Shown here in pieces: positions 9,066-17,051 of a stretch of DNA of 42,618 nt. Where the stretch lies: assembly GCA_027063065.1 (NCBI GenBank), contig JAMOSO010000034.1, forward strand, positions 1-42,618. The letters run 5' to 3'. This stretch comes from Planctomycetota bacterium (GTDB lineage: Bacteria; Planctomycetota; JAMOSO01). Position 1 is the stretch's first letter; the number at the start of each line of letters is the position of its first letter. Made by a program: the position numbers and the translations under genes. A model generated the notes under the pieces. It was not told where the DNA came from and did not search any database. It saw nothing but the letters and a program-made list of their open reading frames with translations.

Positions 9066-10745
9066 TTATTTAACTGATTTTAGCCATAAGATTTCTAATG
9101 GTTCCATAATAATGGGTGAAAGTTCATATTTTTTACCTGTAATTAAATCTATTAATGGCAAATTAAAAGCACTAGGCACAATAACTTCTATCTGTGTATC
9201 ACTAACATTAAACAAACATAAAACAGAGCTTTGCTCACTATGGCGCGCAATGGCAATAACTGATTTATCTACATTTAAAAACTCAGCTGGTGTATATGGG
9301 TTAAAGGCCTCCTCATTAATACGGATACCCAACAATTTTTTATATGCCGTAAAAATTTTCTTGCGTAATCCAGTATTTAATTGGGCATTTAAATCATCAA
9401 CATTTAATTTTTCACGATTAATAGTTCTGTTTCGCCCTGTTTCTTTAACACCATTATTAAAGTTTCTAGAACCAAAAAGCGAATGAAAATAAATCCCCGG
9501 CACTCCTGGCATTACTAAAGTAACCGCTTGAGATAAAACCATACGTTTAGCGCGTATATCATCATCACTATCCAAATCGGTGAGAAAATCACAATAATTA
9601 CAATTTAATTCATAAGGGCTTTTAGTACCGTCACCATTATCTTTATAACTAACTTTACCGCCGTGTTTTTTAGCTACTGTAGCTAAAAATTCAATTTCAT
9701 CATTATTTAAAATTCCCTGCAAAGGGCGAACACCAATACCATCATGGCTAGCTGTAAAATTAAAAAAACATGTTTGATCACTCGGCAACTTTAAACCCTG
9801 AGCCCACTGGGTAAACACCTCAGTATTTTTAGTTAAAATAGAAAACGCTAATAAAGGTGGCAAAGTAAAGTTATAAACCATACCAGCTTCGTCATAACCA
9901 TTACCAAAATAAGAGATATTTTCTTGATGCGGAACATTTGTCTCGGTAACCAAAATAACCTCTGGGGCTACTTCATTTATCACCTCTTTTATTAATTTAA
10001 CAATTTCGTGTGTCTGCTCTAAATGCAAACAACTTGTACCTAAAATTTTCCATAAAAATGCCACTGCATCCAAACGCAATAAACGTGCACCCTTTTCGAT
10101 ATATAATAATAGAATATCTAAAATATCTAAAAGGACTTTATAATTACTAAAATTTAAATCAACTTGATCATCACTAAATGTAGTCCAAATATGACGAGTC
10201 AACCCATTGGAATCTTCAAATTGAGTCAAAAGTGGTAACGCCCTTGGACGAACTACCTTTGAAGTATCGGCATCTGGATCTACTTCGATAAAATAATTTT
10301 TAAACTCTTGCTCATTATTTAAAAATTGCTGAAACATATCTGAACTTTTAGAACAGTGATTTATTACAGCATCAAACATCAATCGATATTTTTTTGCAAA
10401 TAATTTAATATCACGCCATGAACCCAAATCAGAATCTATTGCTCGATAATCAACTATTGAAAATCCGTCATCAGAAGTCCACGGGAAAAATGGTAAAAAA
10501 TGTACTGAATTTATATAACCTTCTATTTTGCTATCTAAAAAATTTTGCAAAGTAGCAATTTTAGATAACTCATCGCCACTTAGCATATCAGCATAAGTAA
10601 TTAAAATAATATCCTTTTGGCTAAGATTATATTTTTTTGAATTAATTTGATTTTTATATTCTTCTATTAAAGTTTGAATTTTTAAATAACAAACTTCTGC
10701 GTCTTTTCCGTTATATAATTTTTTTAAGCGTTCAAAAATTGCCAT
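9066..10745 (-). CDS. GH13 sucrose-phosphorylase-like enzyme, probable glucosylglycerate phosphorylase
   Basis: 559 residues. The start at 10745 follows TAGGAG with an 8-base gap. It is a GH13 (alpha/beta)8 barrel of the sucrose-phosphorylase subfamily. All four conserved regions are visible: DAVINHCS (I), RLLRLDAVAFLWK with the catalytic nucleophile Asp (II), TETNVPH with the acid/base Glu (III) and ASHDGIG (IV). The early signature FLPFFPWTSDDGFSIVDY is typical of the subfamily. It would reversibly phosphorolyse a glucoside to glucose 1-phosphate in the cytosol. The substrate is assigned by context: the operon contains glucosyl-3-phosphoglycerate synthase, and characterised glucosylglycerate phosphorylases belong to this subfamily. 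Sucrose or glucosylglycerol remain possible. It is the last gene of the six-gene operon. Confidence 0.85.
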   Translation of the reverse strand: MAIFERLKKLYNGKDAEVCYLKIQTLIEEYKNQINSKKYNLSQKDIILITYADMLSGDELSKIATLQNFLDSKIEGYINSVHFLPFFPWTSDDGFSIVDYRAIDSDLGSWRDIKLFAKKYRLMFDAVINHCSKSSDMFQQFLNNEQEFKNYFIEVDPDADTSKVVRPRALPLLTQFEDSNGLTRHIWTTFSDDQVDLNFSNYKVLLDILDILLLYIEKGARLLRLDAVAFLWKILGTSCLHLEQTHEIVKLIKEVINEVAPEVILVTETNVPHQENISYFGNGYDEAGMVYNFTLPPLLAFSILTKNTEVFTQWAQGLKLPSDQTCFFNFTASHDGIGVRPLQGILNNDEIEFLATVAKKHGGKVSYKDNGDGTKSPYELNCNYCDFLTDLDSDDDIRAKRMVLSQAVTLVMPGVPGIYFHSLFGSRNFNNGVKETGRNRTINREKLNVDDLNAQLNTGLRKKIFTAYKKLLGIRINEEAFNPYTPAEFLNVDKSVIAIARHSEQSSVLCLFNVSDTQIEVIVPSAFNLPLIDLITGKKYELSPIIMEPLEILWLKSVK

Positions 10746-10756
10746 ATAAAATACTC

Positions 10757-12205
10757 CTAACAATAACGAAAAAGATTTTGAATTAAACTACCAAGACTTT
10801 TTGCCATAACGCCATGGTTTAATTTATCTTCTAAAGTTTGTAAATTATGTTTTACACATTCACGCCTGCGTGCTTGATTTATCAATAATTGATATGCCTC
10901 TTCCACTGCCTCTGCATTTATATCACCATTTTCAGTACAAACCAAATCAAAACCTAATTGTTTAATATCAGTTTTATAAATTTCATATTCATTGATTATA
11001 ACTGGCAATCCAGCAGACATCATCTCCAATAGATTATTGCCATAACCTTCTACTTCAGAAAAATAAGTACCTATACCACCATATTTGGCAATAATAGCAG
11101 GTATCTCACCAAATGCATAAAATTTGCGATTAACCAGCACTTCTCGTTGTGGAAATATCCAATGTTCTGCAAAAATAAAAATTACTTTTTCGGCATCTTG
11201 AGGGAATTTAGCACACATATCATTGTAGTAATCTTGCAACCAAACTTGATGTGGATCATGCTCATCACCAGAATGTCCCGAGACGATTAACACAACTGAT
11301 TTTTCACTGCCTTCTTTAGCATAACGCTGACGCAATTTAAATGCAAAATTAATGGCATAATCTATACGTTTTCGCTTTACTACCCGTGTATGTTGCAATA
11401 ACAAAACAGCATCATCAATGCTTTGATTACGCTGTTCGAGTAAATCTAACAAGCCAATTTCTTTAAAAAATGTCAAATTGTAATCGTCCATTGGCTCGGC
11501 AATAGTTTGATTATTAGCAGCCAATGCTTTCCAATCCCATGCAATATTGCAAGTGTTTGGAATGGTGCAAGTTTTGCGTTCAAAAAACAAATCAATATTT
11601 TGCATATTGACAGATTTGGCATACTTTCGTGCCATAGCCTCTTGTTCTGAATTAATAAAAACGATCCCATCGACATGAGGACCAGGTATATATTTTAAAT
11701 ATTTTTTTACAATTTCATTTGGCTTGGCAAAACGTTCACGTTCAAAATGCGAATCATGCCACCACAATAAATAACGAGGTAAAATTACCCCTTCTTTACG
11801 GCGCTCTTCAAAAAACATTCCTGCTGCCACCGCATATACAAAATTAGACGGATGACAACCGTTGTGAATAATAAATAAATCTAAATCATTTTTCTCAACA
11901 AAATCTGCAATAATCTTTTTAGCTTTTAAAGCAGACTCATAAATATAACTATCTAAATTATCTGGAGCTTGTCCTGAAAAATTTTCTAAAATATATCTAT
12001 TTGGCTTATTGCGATGCCATAAAATATCGTTAGTTGTGGTTTGCATACGCGGTGCAGAATGTCCCGCCAAAAAAAACAAATTATCCAAACGTATACCCAA
12101 GTATTCGTTCATTGCTGCAATTGTTTGATCTATAACAATGGATACCCCATCATTTTTACCAATAAGCGAATGCATCATGCCTATTTTTAATCCCGTGATA
12201 TCCAT
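10757..12205 (-). CDS. GT4-type glycosyltransferase
   Basis: Retaining GT-B glycosyltransferase of 482 residues. The N-terminal domain opens GLKIGMMHSLIGKNDGVSIV. The C-terminal domain has the nucleotide-sugar binding pattern SEVEGYGNNLLEMMSAGLPV, containing the family's E-x7-E. LLQHTRVVKRKRIDYAINF marks the second Rossmann domain. No signal peptide or membrane segment is present. The start overlaps the preceding HAD gene as TAATG, with AGGAG seven bases upstream, so the two are translationally coupled. With GpgS in the operon it could extend a glucosyl-phosphoglycerate or glucosylglycerate acceptor, in the manner of the MggA step of mannosylglucosylglycerate synthesis. Donor and acceptor cannot be read from sequence. 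Confidence 0.85.
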   Translation of the reverse strand: MDITGLKIGMMHSLIGKNDGVSIVIDQTIAAMNEYLGIRLDNLFFLAGHSAPRMQTTTNDILWHRNKPNRYILENFSGQAPDNLDSYIYESALKAKKIIADFVEKNDLDLFIIHNGCHPSNFVYAVAAGMFFEERRKEGVILPRYLLWWHDSHFERERFAKPNEIVKKYLKYIPGPHVDGIVFINSEQEAMARKYAKSVNMQNIDLFFERKTCTIPNTCNIAWDWKALAANNQTIAEPMDDYNLTFFKEIGLLDLLEQRNQSIDDAVLLLQHTRVVKRKRIDYAINFAFKLRQRYAKEGSEKSVVLIVSGHSGDEHDPHQVWLQDYYNDMCAKFPQDAEKVIFIFAEHWIFPQREVLVNRKFYAFGEIPAIIAKYGGIGTYFSEVEGYGNNLLEMMSAGLPVIINEYEIYKTDIKQLGFDLVCTENGDINAEAVEEAYQLLINQARRRECVKHNLQTLEDKLNHGVMAKSLGSLIQNLFRYC

Positions 12206-13104
12206 TACTGCACTCCTAAAATGTTTAAAATTTGTTTTAAATTAATTATAACTCTATCTGGCACTATATTCTTTACCCTTTTATCTTCCTTACGTAAACG
12301 TAAACTACGTTTATCCCCTGCAAATAAAACTGTTTTAAACCCAACTTGATTAGCGGGCACAATATCATTTAGCATATCATTGCCGATAAATAAAATATTT
12401 TCATTTGTAAAACCATCCTTACGCAATGCAGGTATAATACTTTTAAAAATATCAGTACCAGGTTTGGCGGTTTTATATTCATACGAATATGACGTATACT
12501 TATCCTCAAAACCCTTTATATACTTATGTTGTAAATAGTTTTTATCATCTAAAAAATAATTCATAAAAATTGGCGTAAAAAACTGTGCGTTAGACACAAT
12601 ACCAAGAGCAAATTTTGGTGCAAGTTTATCTAATACATATTGCATATTAGGCATTGGATAAACAGGGTTAGTTAAGCACTCAAATAAAAATGCAATATAA
12701 TTAAAATCTATATCTGAAGTTGGTGCAATAATTTTAGATTGCTTTAATAACACATTGACTACTTTTTGCCATATTTCTGTAATAACAATTTCTGGATATT
12801 GATTACCTAATTGTTTTTCCTTTTGATGCACAGACATAACCGTTTTATTAAACTCTTGCAAAGCTAGTCTACCTATTTCTAACTCATCACAAGCATTGCC
12901 CATAGTAAAACCAGCTTTTTTTAAAGCTTGCCATGCCACATCACCTTTAAAATCGATACTGCCAACATCTCCACAGGCAGATATCATAAGCGTTCCGTAA
13001 ATATCAAATAACACAACTTTAATATTCTTTAAAGGTGCGTCATTAACTTGTATATCAGTAGCAATTGGCTCAAGAGGAGCTAATTGATTTAGTAATTTTT
13101 GCAT
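12205..13104 (-). CDS. HAD-superfamily hydrolase, candidate sugar-phosphoglycerate phosphatase
   Basis: 299 residues, cytosolic. HAD motif I is FDIYGTL (nucleophile Asp34). Motif II is IVSNAQF, the motif III Lys lies in KTAKPGTDIFK, and motif IV is FIGNDMLNDIVPA. An inserted helical cap sits between motifs I and II. The second motif I position is Tyr36 instead of the acid/base Asp of most HAD phosphatases, as in DxYGT-type members such as haloacid dehalogenases, so phosphatase activity is likely but not certain. Context suggests removal of phosphate from a glycosyl-3-phosphoglycerate made by GpgS. The start lies 35 bases inside the preceding GT4 gene with only a weak GAAAG ribosome site, indicating translational coupling. 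Confidence 0.8.
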   Translation of the reverse strand: MQKLLNQLAPLEPIATDIQVNDAPLKNIKVVLFDIYGTLMISACGDVGSIDFKGDVAWQALKKAGFTMGNACDELEIGRLALQEFNKTVMSVHQKEKQLGNQYPEIVITEIWQKVVNVLLKQSKIIAPTSDIDFNYIAFLFECLTNPVYPMPNMQYVLDKLAPKFALGIVSNAQFFTPIFMNYFLDDKNYLQHKYIKGFEDKYTSYSYEYKTAKPGTDIFKSIIPALRKDGFTNENILFIGNDMLNDIVPANQVGFKTVLFAGDKRSLRLRKEDKRVKNIVPDRVIINLKQILNILGVQ

Positions 13105-14338
13105 AATTTTCTTTCAAAGTTTTTGCGTAAGCGTCAATGGAATAACATTTCTGCACTATATGTTTATTTTTATTAACAATATTTTTATCAATATCTTTTA
13201 ACAAAGGTGCCAACTCGGGAAGTTGACGTATTTGTGCAGATAATCCTAAATTATTTAGGATTTCTAAAATATATTTCTTTTGTAAAGCACTTGCGTAATT
13301 GGCAAAATCATTTTCATATATATTTAAAGATGTATAACAATCACGCAAATCCAATCCACAAGATTTAAAATCTTCTGTAATATTTGTAATATCCCTTCCA
13401 AAAATGGATTTATCGTACAGCCAAGGTTCTAAATAAGCCATACCAAAACCTTCTTGCACACTTGTTGTAATTAATCTATCCGCAATATTCATTACCTCAT
13501 CAAAATGCAATTTTTTGCCTATTTCAAAAAATATTTCGATGTTATTTTCCTGACAAAATAACTGCCATTTTTTATATTCAACTATTTCTTCTGGATTGCG
13601 CGGAGCCAAAGTTACACACCAATTATACTCTGTAAAAATAGATGCCAATAAAATAAATTCACCTATATTTTTACGTTTTATCACGCGTACTGGATATACA
13701 ATCGTTTGTTTAGAACTATCAACATTAATTAAATCTAAACACTCTTGTTTACTGCGTTTAAAAGTACAACCTATATGACTGACGCAATTAGGTAAAAATT
13801 GTATATGCTCAATATCTATACCTTGAGTAGTTAAAAATTTAAAATCTCGTTTATTTAAAACTGCATACATACAATTTGGACGATTAAAATACATAACTTC
13901 TGCCAAATTGCGTCCAAAGCAATCTTCTATAATATATTTTAAAAATTTCAAATTGTCGGGACGACCATCTTCGGCAAAATCATGACAATGATTATAATAG
14001 GCTTGATTATTTTTTGCTAAATCAGATAACACCAATGTAGCAACAGGATTTTTGCCAAGATTAATATTATGCACATGAATTATATCATCATCAGATATAA
14101 CCTGTTTTATTTTTTGCATTAAGATGTTATATAAATCCAGATATGCTTGGCGAGTCATATCTGGATTTAAATAATTTAACTCTGGAATAACCTCTATATT
14201 AGCACCTGATATTTGTGCAACATCACTTGCCCCAACTAATACTTTAGATTTCATAGAGCCAAGTGCTGTTATTTGATTTTCAATAACAGTACGCACACCA
14301 CCAGGATGCAAATGAGAATGAATTATAACAACGCCCAT
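13070..14338 (-). CDS. GT4-type glycosyltransferase
   Basis: 422 residues with a GT-B architecture. The N-terminal MGVVIIHSHLHPGGVRTVIE carries the glycine-rich loop of GT4 enzymes, and DDIIHVHNINLG follows. The C-terminal domain has IVYPVRVIKRKNIGEFI (donor-binding Lys/Arg region) and TTSVQEGFGMAYLEPWLY, which contains the E-x7-E pattern. It is not closely similar to the other GT4 of the operon, so the two probably use different acceptors. No membrane segments are present. It begins nine bases after the GpgS stop and has no good Shine-Dalgarno, again suggesting coupling. Confidence 0.83.
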   Translation of the reverse strand: MGVVIIHSHLHPGGVRTVIENQITALGSMKSKVLVGASDVAQISGANIEVIPELNYLNPDMTRQAYLDLYNILMQKIKQVISDDDIIHVHNINLGKNPVATLVLSDLAKNNQAYYNHCHDFAEDGRPDNLKFLKYIIEDCFGRNLAEVMYFNRPNCMYAVLNKRDFKFLTTQGIDIEHIQFLPNCVSHIGCTFKRSKQECLDLINVDSSKQTIVYPVRVIKRKNIGEFILLASIFTEYNWCVTLAPRNPEEIVEYKKWQLFCQENNIEIFFEIGKKLHFDEVMNIADRLITTSVQEGFGMAYLEPWLYDKSIFGRDITNITEDFKSCGLDLRDCYTSLNIYENDFANYASALQKKYILEILNNLGLSAQIRQLPELAPLLKDIDKNIVNKNKHIVQKCYSIDAYAKTLKENYAKITKSISSS

Positions 14339-14347
14339 GGCGTAAAA

Positions 14348-15382
14348 TCAGTTGCCCTGATTTCCTTCCTCAGTATCAGAAAAAACATTAACTTCACCGC
14401 TGGCACGCTTTGCTTTTAAATCAAGATATTCTTGCACCTCAATCATGGGACGGCGTTCCTTTTCTACAATACTATATTCTACTAGCTCATGTTTATCGTC
14501 TTTGATATCTACTTGATTAAGAACTAAATTCTTAGGCTCAATGGGACCTATATTTTGAAATTGATATAGCCTATTCCAAAATGTTTGCAAAATACCAAAA
14601 GACATTTTGCCCAAAGCTCTAGTTTCTTGATTGCGATGAATACGCTGATCTAAATCACATTGAGCAATTGCATCTAATCCCCAACCCATATAAATATCAA
14701 TTAGCATAGACGTTTCCACTCCATAACCTATTGGAAAGCGTATTTTTTCAAATACTTCTCTGTATCCTGCAAACTCTCCTGATAATGGTTGAATTAAACC
14801 CGATAACTCAGGAAAAAACTGCGAAAACAAAGGTCTTATTAAAATTTCAGTTGTACGCCCACCACCAGATGGTTTAAATCCTGTAGAAAACGACAACGGT
14901 CTTTCATAAAACGCCTTACAATATTTAATTTCATCATCGTGTAATAAAGGCCCTAAAACCCCATATAAAAATCTGGGATGGATATTTTGTATATCAGAAT
15001 CTAAGTAAATAATTATATCACCATCGAGCAAATAAACAGCCTTCCAAAGGTTTTCGCCCTTACCACGCAGATTGCCTTCGCCTTTTAAAAAATCAGATGC
15101 CAAATATGTTTTTGCACCAAAATGTTTGGCAATTTCTAAAGTACGATCCTCCGAACCAGAATCAATCACCACAATTTCATCTAATAATGGATATCTGTCC
15201 ATTAACTCAGATTTCATTAAAACAACTTCTTTACCTATGGTTTTTTCTTCGTTCAAAGTTGGAAAACACAAACTGATACGTAGGTTTTTTTGACGTTTTA
15301 ATTCCACCAACTTACCAATATCATTAAATTGTGAATGATGATAAGTTCTATTTTTAAGCCAAGTTTTAATATTTTGCATCAC
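14348..15382 (-). CDS. gpgS: Glucosyl-3-phosphoglycerate synthase
   Basis: GT-A enzyme (GT81-like) of about 344 residues that transfers glucose from an NDP-glucose to 3-phosphoglycerate, the first step to glucosylglycerate. Recognition rests on ISLCFPTLNEEKTIG, the IDSGSEDRTLEIAK nucleotide-binding region, the metal-binding IIYLDSDIQN (DxD-like), PSGGGRTTEILIRPL and the diagnostic IQPLSGEFAGYREVFEKI. FPIGYGVETSMLID also fits. The start overlaps the end of the M20-like gene. Either GTG at 15382 or ATG at 15379 can serve, with AAAGGG upstream. Mannosyl-3-phosphoglycerate synthases are related, but the PLSGE and GGGR context favours GpgS. Confidence 0.9.
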   Translation of the reverse strand: MMQNIKTWLKNRTYHHSQFNDIGKLVELKRQKNLRISLCFPTLNEEKTIGKEVVLMKSELMDRYPLLDEIVVIDSGSEDRTLEIAKHFGAKTYLASDFLKGEGNLRGKGENLWKAVYLLDGDIIIYLDSDIQNIHPRFLYGVLGPLLHDDEIKYCKAFYERPLSFSTGFKPSGGGRTTEILIRPLFSQFFPELSGLIQPLSGEFAGYREVFEKIRFPIGYGVETSMLIDIYMGWGLDAIAQCDLDQRIHRNQETRALGKMSFGILQTFWNRLYQFQNIGPIEPKNLVLNQVDIKDDKHELVEYSIVEKERRPMIEVQEYLDLKAKRASGEVNVFSDTEEGNQGN

Positions 15383-16541
15383 ACTGCCCTTTATCTATAG
15401 CATTGATTAACTGCAGAAGTTGCACTAGTCCATCGGCGACAGGCTCTATATTTATATAATCTTTTACAGTTGGTTTTGCAGCACTACCTGTAGTTAAACC
15501 AATAGTAACCGCTGGAATATTTTTACATAATGAAGCCACAATTTGCGAATTAACTGCCTCCATTTGAGGCTTATAACCCAACGATTCTACAATTTTAGAG
15601 GCTGTTCTGACCAACGGATGAGAAAATTTTAACCCCGCAGCATGCTGGCGAGAGAAAAAATCACAATCTACTTCTGCACCATATTTAGCTCCAATATTCA
15701 TAGCAATATCACGAATATCTGCAATAAGAGTATCTGTAATATTATCGTCTTCACTGCGTACTTCAAAATGCATCGAGGCTTCATTTGAAACAGTAGAATA
15801 CGTTTTACCACCGCTAATACGCCCAATATTTAAAATTGTTTTAGGTCGTCTTGGCAAAGGTATTCTAAAGACCCCATCTAAAATGTCATTAATCATCATA
15901 ATGGCACTAGACTCAGCCAATCCACCCCAAGTAGAGCCTGTGTTTTGCGGAATACGACAAATAATATCACCACGCATTCTTGATAAAGCACAATGATCAA
16001 CCCTGCCGATAGTTAAACCAGCTAGATTGATATGAAAATCAATCTTCCCACGATTACTATCAATAAAATGACGTATACCTGCTAAATCTCCACGTTCCCG
16101 TGTTTTAACAGAACCCAATAACACCAAATCACTGTTAAGTTCTAAGCCCAATCTGTGTATAAGCTCAGGTAAAATCATTAAAGCACTTAAACCAACAGCA
16201 TTATCGCCTATACCTAAACCAATTGCTTTTTTATCTTCAATTAAAATATTATGATCTAAATTATTTGCATAAATGGTATCCATTTGTGCAGAAATAAGTA
16301 TTTTTTTACGTTTTGACTTATAAGAACCTACACCTTTAACAATACCAATGACATTACCCTCTTCATCAGTAAACGGTTCAACTAAGCCATCTTCTAAAAA
16401 ACGTGAAAGTACAAACTCTCCACGCTGGGTCTCTTCAAATGTGTGAGACGGAATTTGACCAACCATAACTAAATTGGCCAATAACATTTCATTCATTTGC
16501 GTAATTACACCTTTACACTTTTGTTTATCTAATTGATTCAC
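15366..16541 (-). CDS. M20 metallopeptidase-like protein with degenerate metal site
   Basis: 391 residues, first gene of the glucosylglycerate operon. It has a GTG start at 16541 with AAAGGA upstream. The fold signature is of M20 exopeptidases: SAQMDTIY, LGIGDNAVG, SVKTRERGDLAG, an internal dimerisation domain (ISGGKTYSTVSNEASMHFEV) and GLTTGSAAKPTVKDYI. By eye three ligands are replaced: the HxD His is Gln86, the second Glu of EExG is Arg150 (Glu149 kept), and the C-terminal His aligns with Lys356. Asp88 and Asp113 remain. A two-zinc peptidase is therefore unlikely; a binding, scaffold or altered-chemistry role is inferred. Cytosolic, with no signal peptide. Confidence 0.82.
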   Translation of the reverse strand: MNQLDKQKCKGVITQMNEMLLANLVMVGQIPSHTFEETQRGEFVLSRFLEDGLVEPFTDEEGNVIGIVKGVGSYKSKRKKILISAQMDTIYANNLDHNILIEDKKAIGLGIGDNAVGLSALMILPELIHRLGLELNSDLVLLGSVKTRERGDLAGIRHFIDSNRGKIDFHINLAGLTIGRVDHCALSRMRGDIICRIPQNTGSTWGGLAESSAIMMINDILDGVFRIPLPRRPKTILNIGRISGGKTYSTVSNEASMHFEVRSEDDNITDTLIADIRDIAMNIGAKYGAEVDCDFFSRQHAAGLKFSHPLVRTASKIVESLGYKPQMEAVNSQIVASLCKNIPAVTIGLTTGSAAKPTVKDYINIEPVADGLVQLLQLINAIDKGQCDAKY

Positions 16542-16572
16542 AAATTGTATTCCTTTCGTTAAGAAGACTTAT

Positions 16573-16600
16573 ATTTTAAACTTTTAAATCTATCTGTAAA
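16573..16600 (-). promoter_or_regulatory. Promoter of the glucosylglycerate operon
   Basis: On the minus strand TTTACA (16600-16595), a 16-base spacer and TAAAAT (16578-16573) lie about 32 bases before the GTG start of the M20-like gene. A second TTTACA sits 11 bases further upstream. The rest of the divergent intergenic region is AT-rich without another clear element for this strand. Confidence 0.55.
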
Positions 16601-16653
16601 GCTATGTAAATTTAATCAATAAGATGCTAATTTTATTTTTTTTACTATTTTAC

Positions 16654-16681
16654 TTGAAATTTTAGCTAAATTATGGATACT
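16654..16681 (+). promoter_or_regulatory. Possible rpmB promoter
   Basis: TTGAAA (16654-16659), a 16-base spacer and GATACT (16676-16681) would start transcription near 16688, about 57 bases before the rpmB ATG. The -10 matches the consensus at four of six positions. The AT-rich stretch 16691-16705 offers alternative -10 boxes. Confidence 0.4.
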
Positions 16682-16705
16682 GTCGCTCCGATTTATTATA
16701 TATAA

Positions 16706-16719
16706 CCGTTTGCAAACGG
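16706..16719. promoter_or_regulatory. Perfect 14-bp palindrome in the rpmB leader
   Basis: CCGTTTGCAAACGG equals its own reverse complement and lies 14 bases upstream of the AGGAG ribosome site of rpmB. In DNA it has the form of a dimeric repressor operator. In RNA it can fold as a 5-bp stem with a TGCA tetraloop. Which, if either, is used is unknown. Confidence 0.5.
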
Positions 16720-16744
16720 ATGATTTAATTCTAGGAGAAATGAC

Positions 16745-16996
16745 ATGAGTCGCGAATGTGAAATCTGTGGCAAAAAGCCCGTGGCTGGTCGCACCTATAC
16801 TCGTTCTGGTCTATCACGCCGCAAAGGCGGTGGTGGTCAGCACATCACTGGTAAGACAGCACGTGTATTTAAGCCAAATATTCAAAAGGTACGACTTGAT
16901 TTAAATGGTACAATTCGCAAAGTTAAAATTTGCACTCGTTGTATGAAAAATCATGCTGTTAAACCAAGCTTGGTCAAACATCAAGCATCTGCTTAG
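16745..16996 (+). CDS. rpmB: 50S ribosomal protein L28 (zinc-binding form)
   Basis: 83-residue component of the large ribosomal subunit. It opens MSRECEICGKKPVAGRTYTRSG and contains the L28 hallmark TGKTARVFKPNIQKVRLDLNG. Two Cys pairs, CEIC near the N-terminus and CTRC near the C-terminus, form the zinc ribbon of the C+ type. AGGAG lies seven bases before the ATG. The gene is followed at once by an intrinsic terminator and is transcribed away from the glucosylglycerate operon. No L33 gene follows it, unlike many genomes. Confidence 0.97.
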   Translation: MSRECEICGKKPVAGRTYTRSGLSRRKGGGGQHITGKTARVFKPNIQKVRLDLNGTIRKVKICTRCMKNHAVKPSLVKHQASA

Positions 16997-17016
16997 TTTT
17001 TTTACTAAATAGATTT

Positions 17017-17050
17017 AAAAAAGGCTCCCTCTTACGATGGAGCCTTTTTT
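17017..17050 (+). terminator. Intrinsic terminator of rpmB, overlapping the tadA ribosome site
   Basis: AAAAAAGGCTCC (17017-17028) pairs with GGAGCCTTTTTT (17039-17050), with a 10-base loop and a T6 tail. The GGAG at 17039-17042 in the 3' arm is the only plausible Shine-Dalgarno for the tadA ATG at 17052, nine bases on. In read-through transcripts the hairpin would therefore hide that site. Confidence 0.85.
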
Positions 17051-17051
17051 A

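Noticed and set aside
9112-9486. Plus-strand 124-codon ORF
   Set aside because: It lies fully within the glucosylglycerate phosphorylase gene on the other strand and shows no family motif.
17037-17051. Earlier ATG for tadA adding five residues (MEPFL)
   Set aside because: It lies inside the rpmB terminator and lacks an upstream Shine-Dalgarno, whereas GGAG is well spaced from the ATG at 17052.
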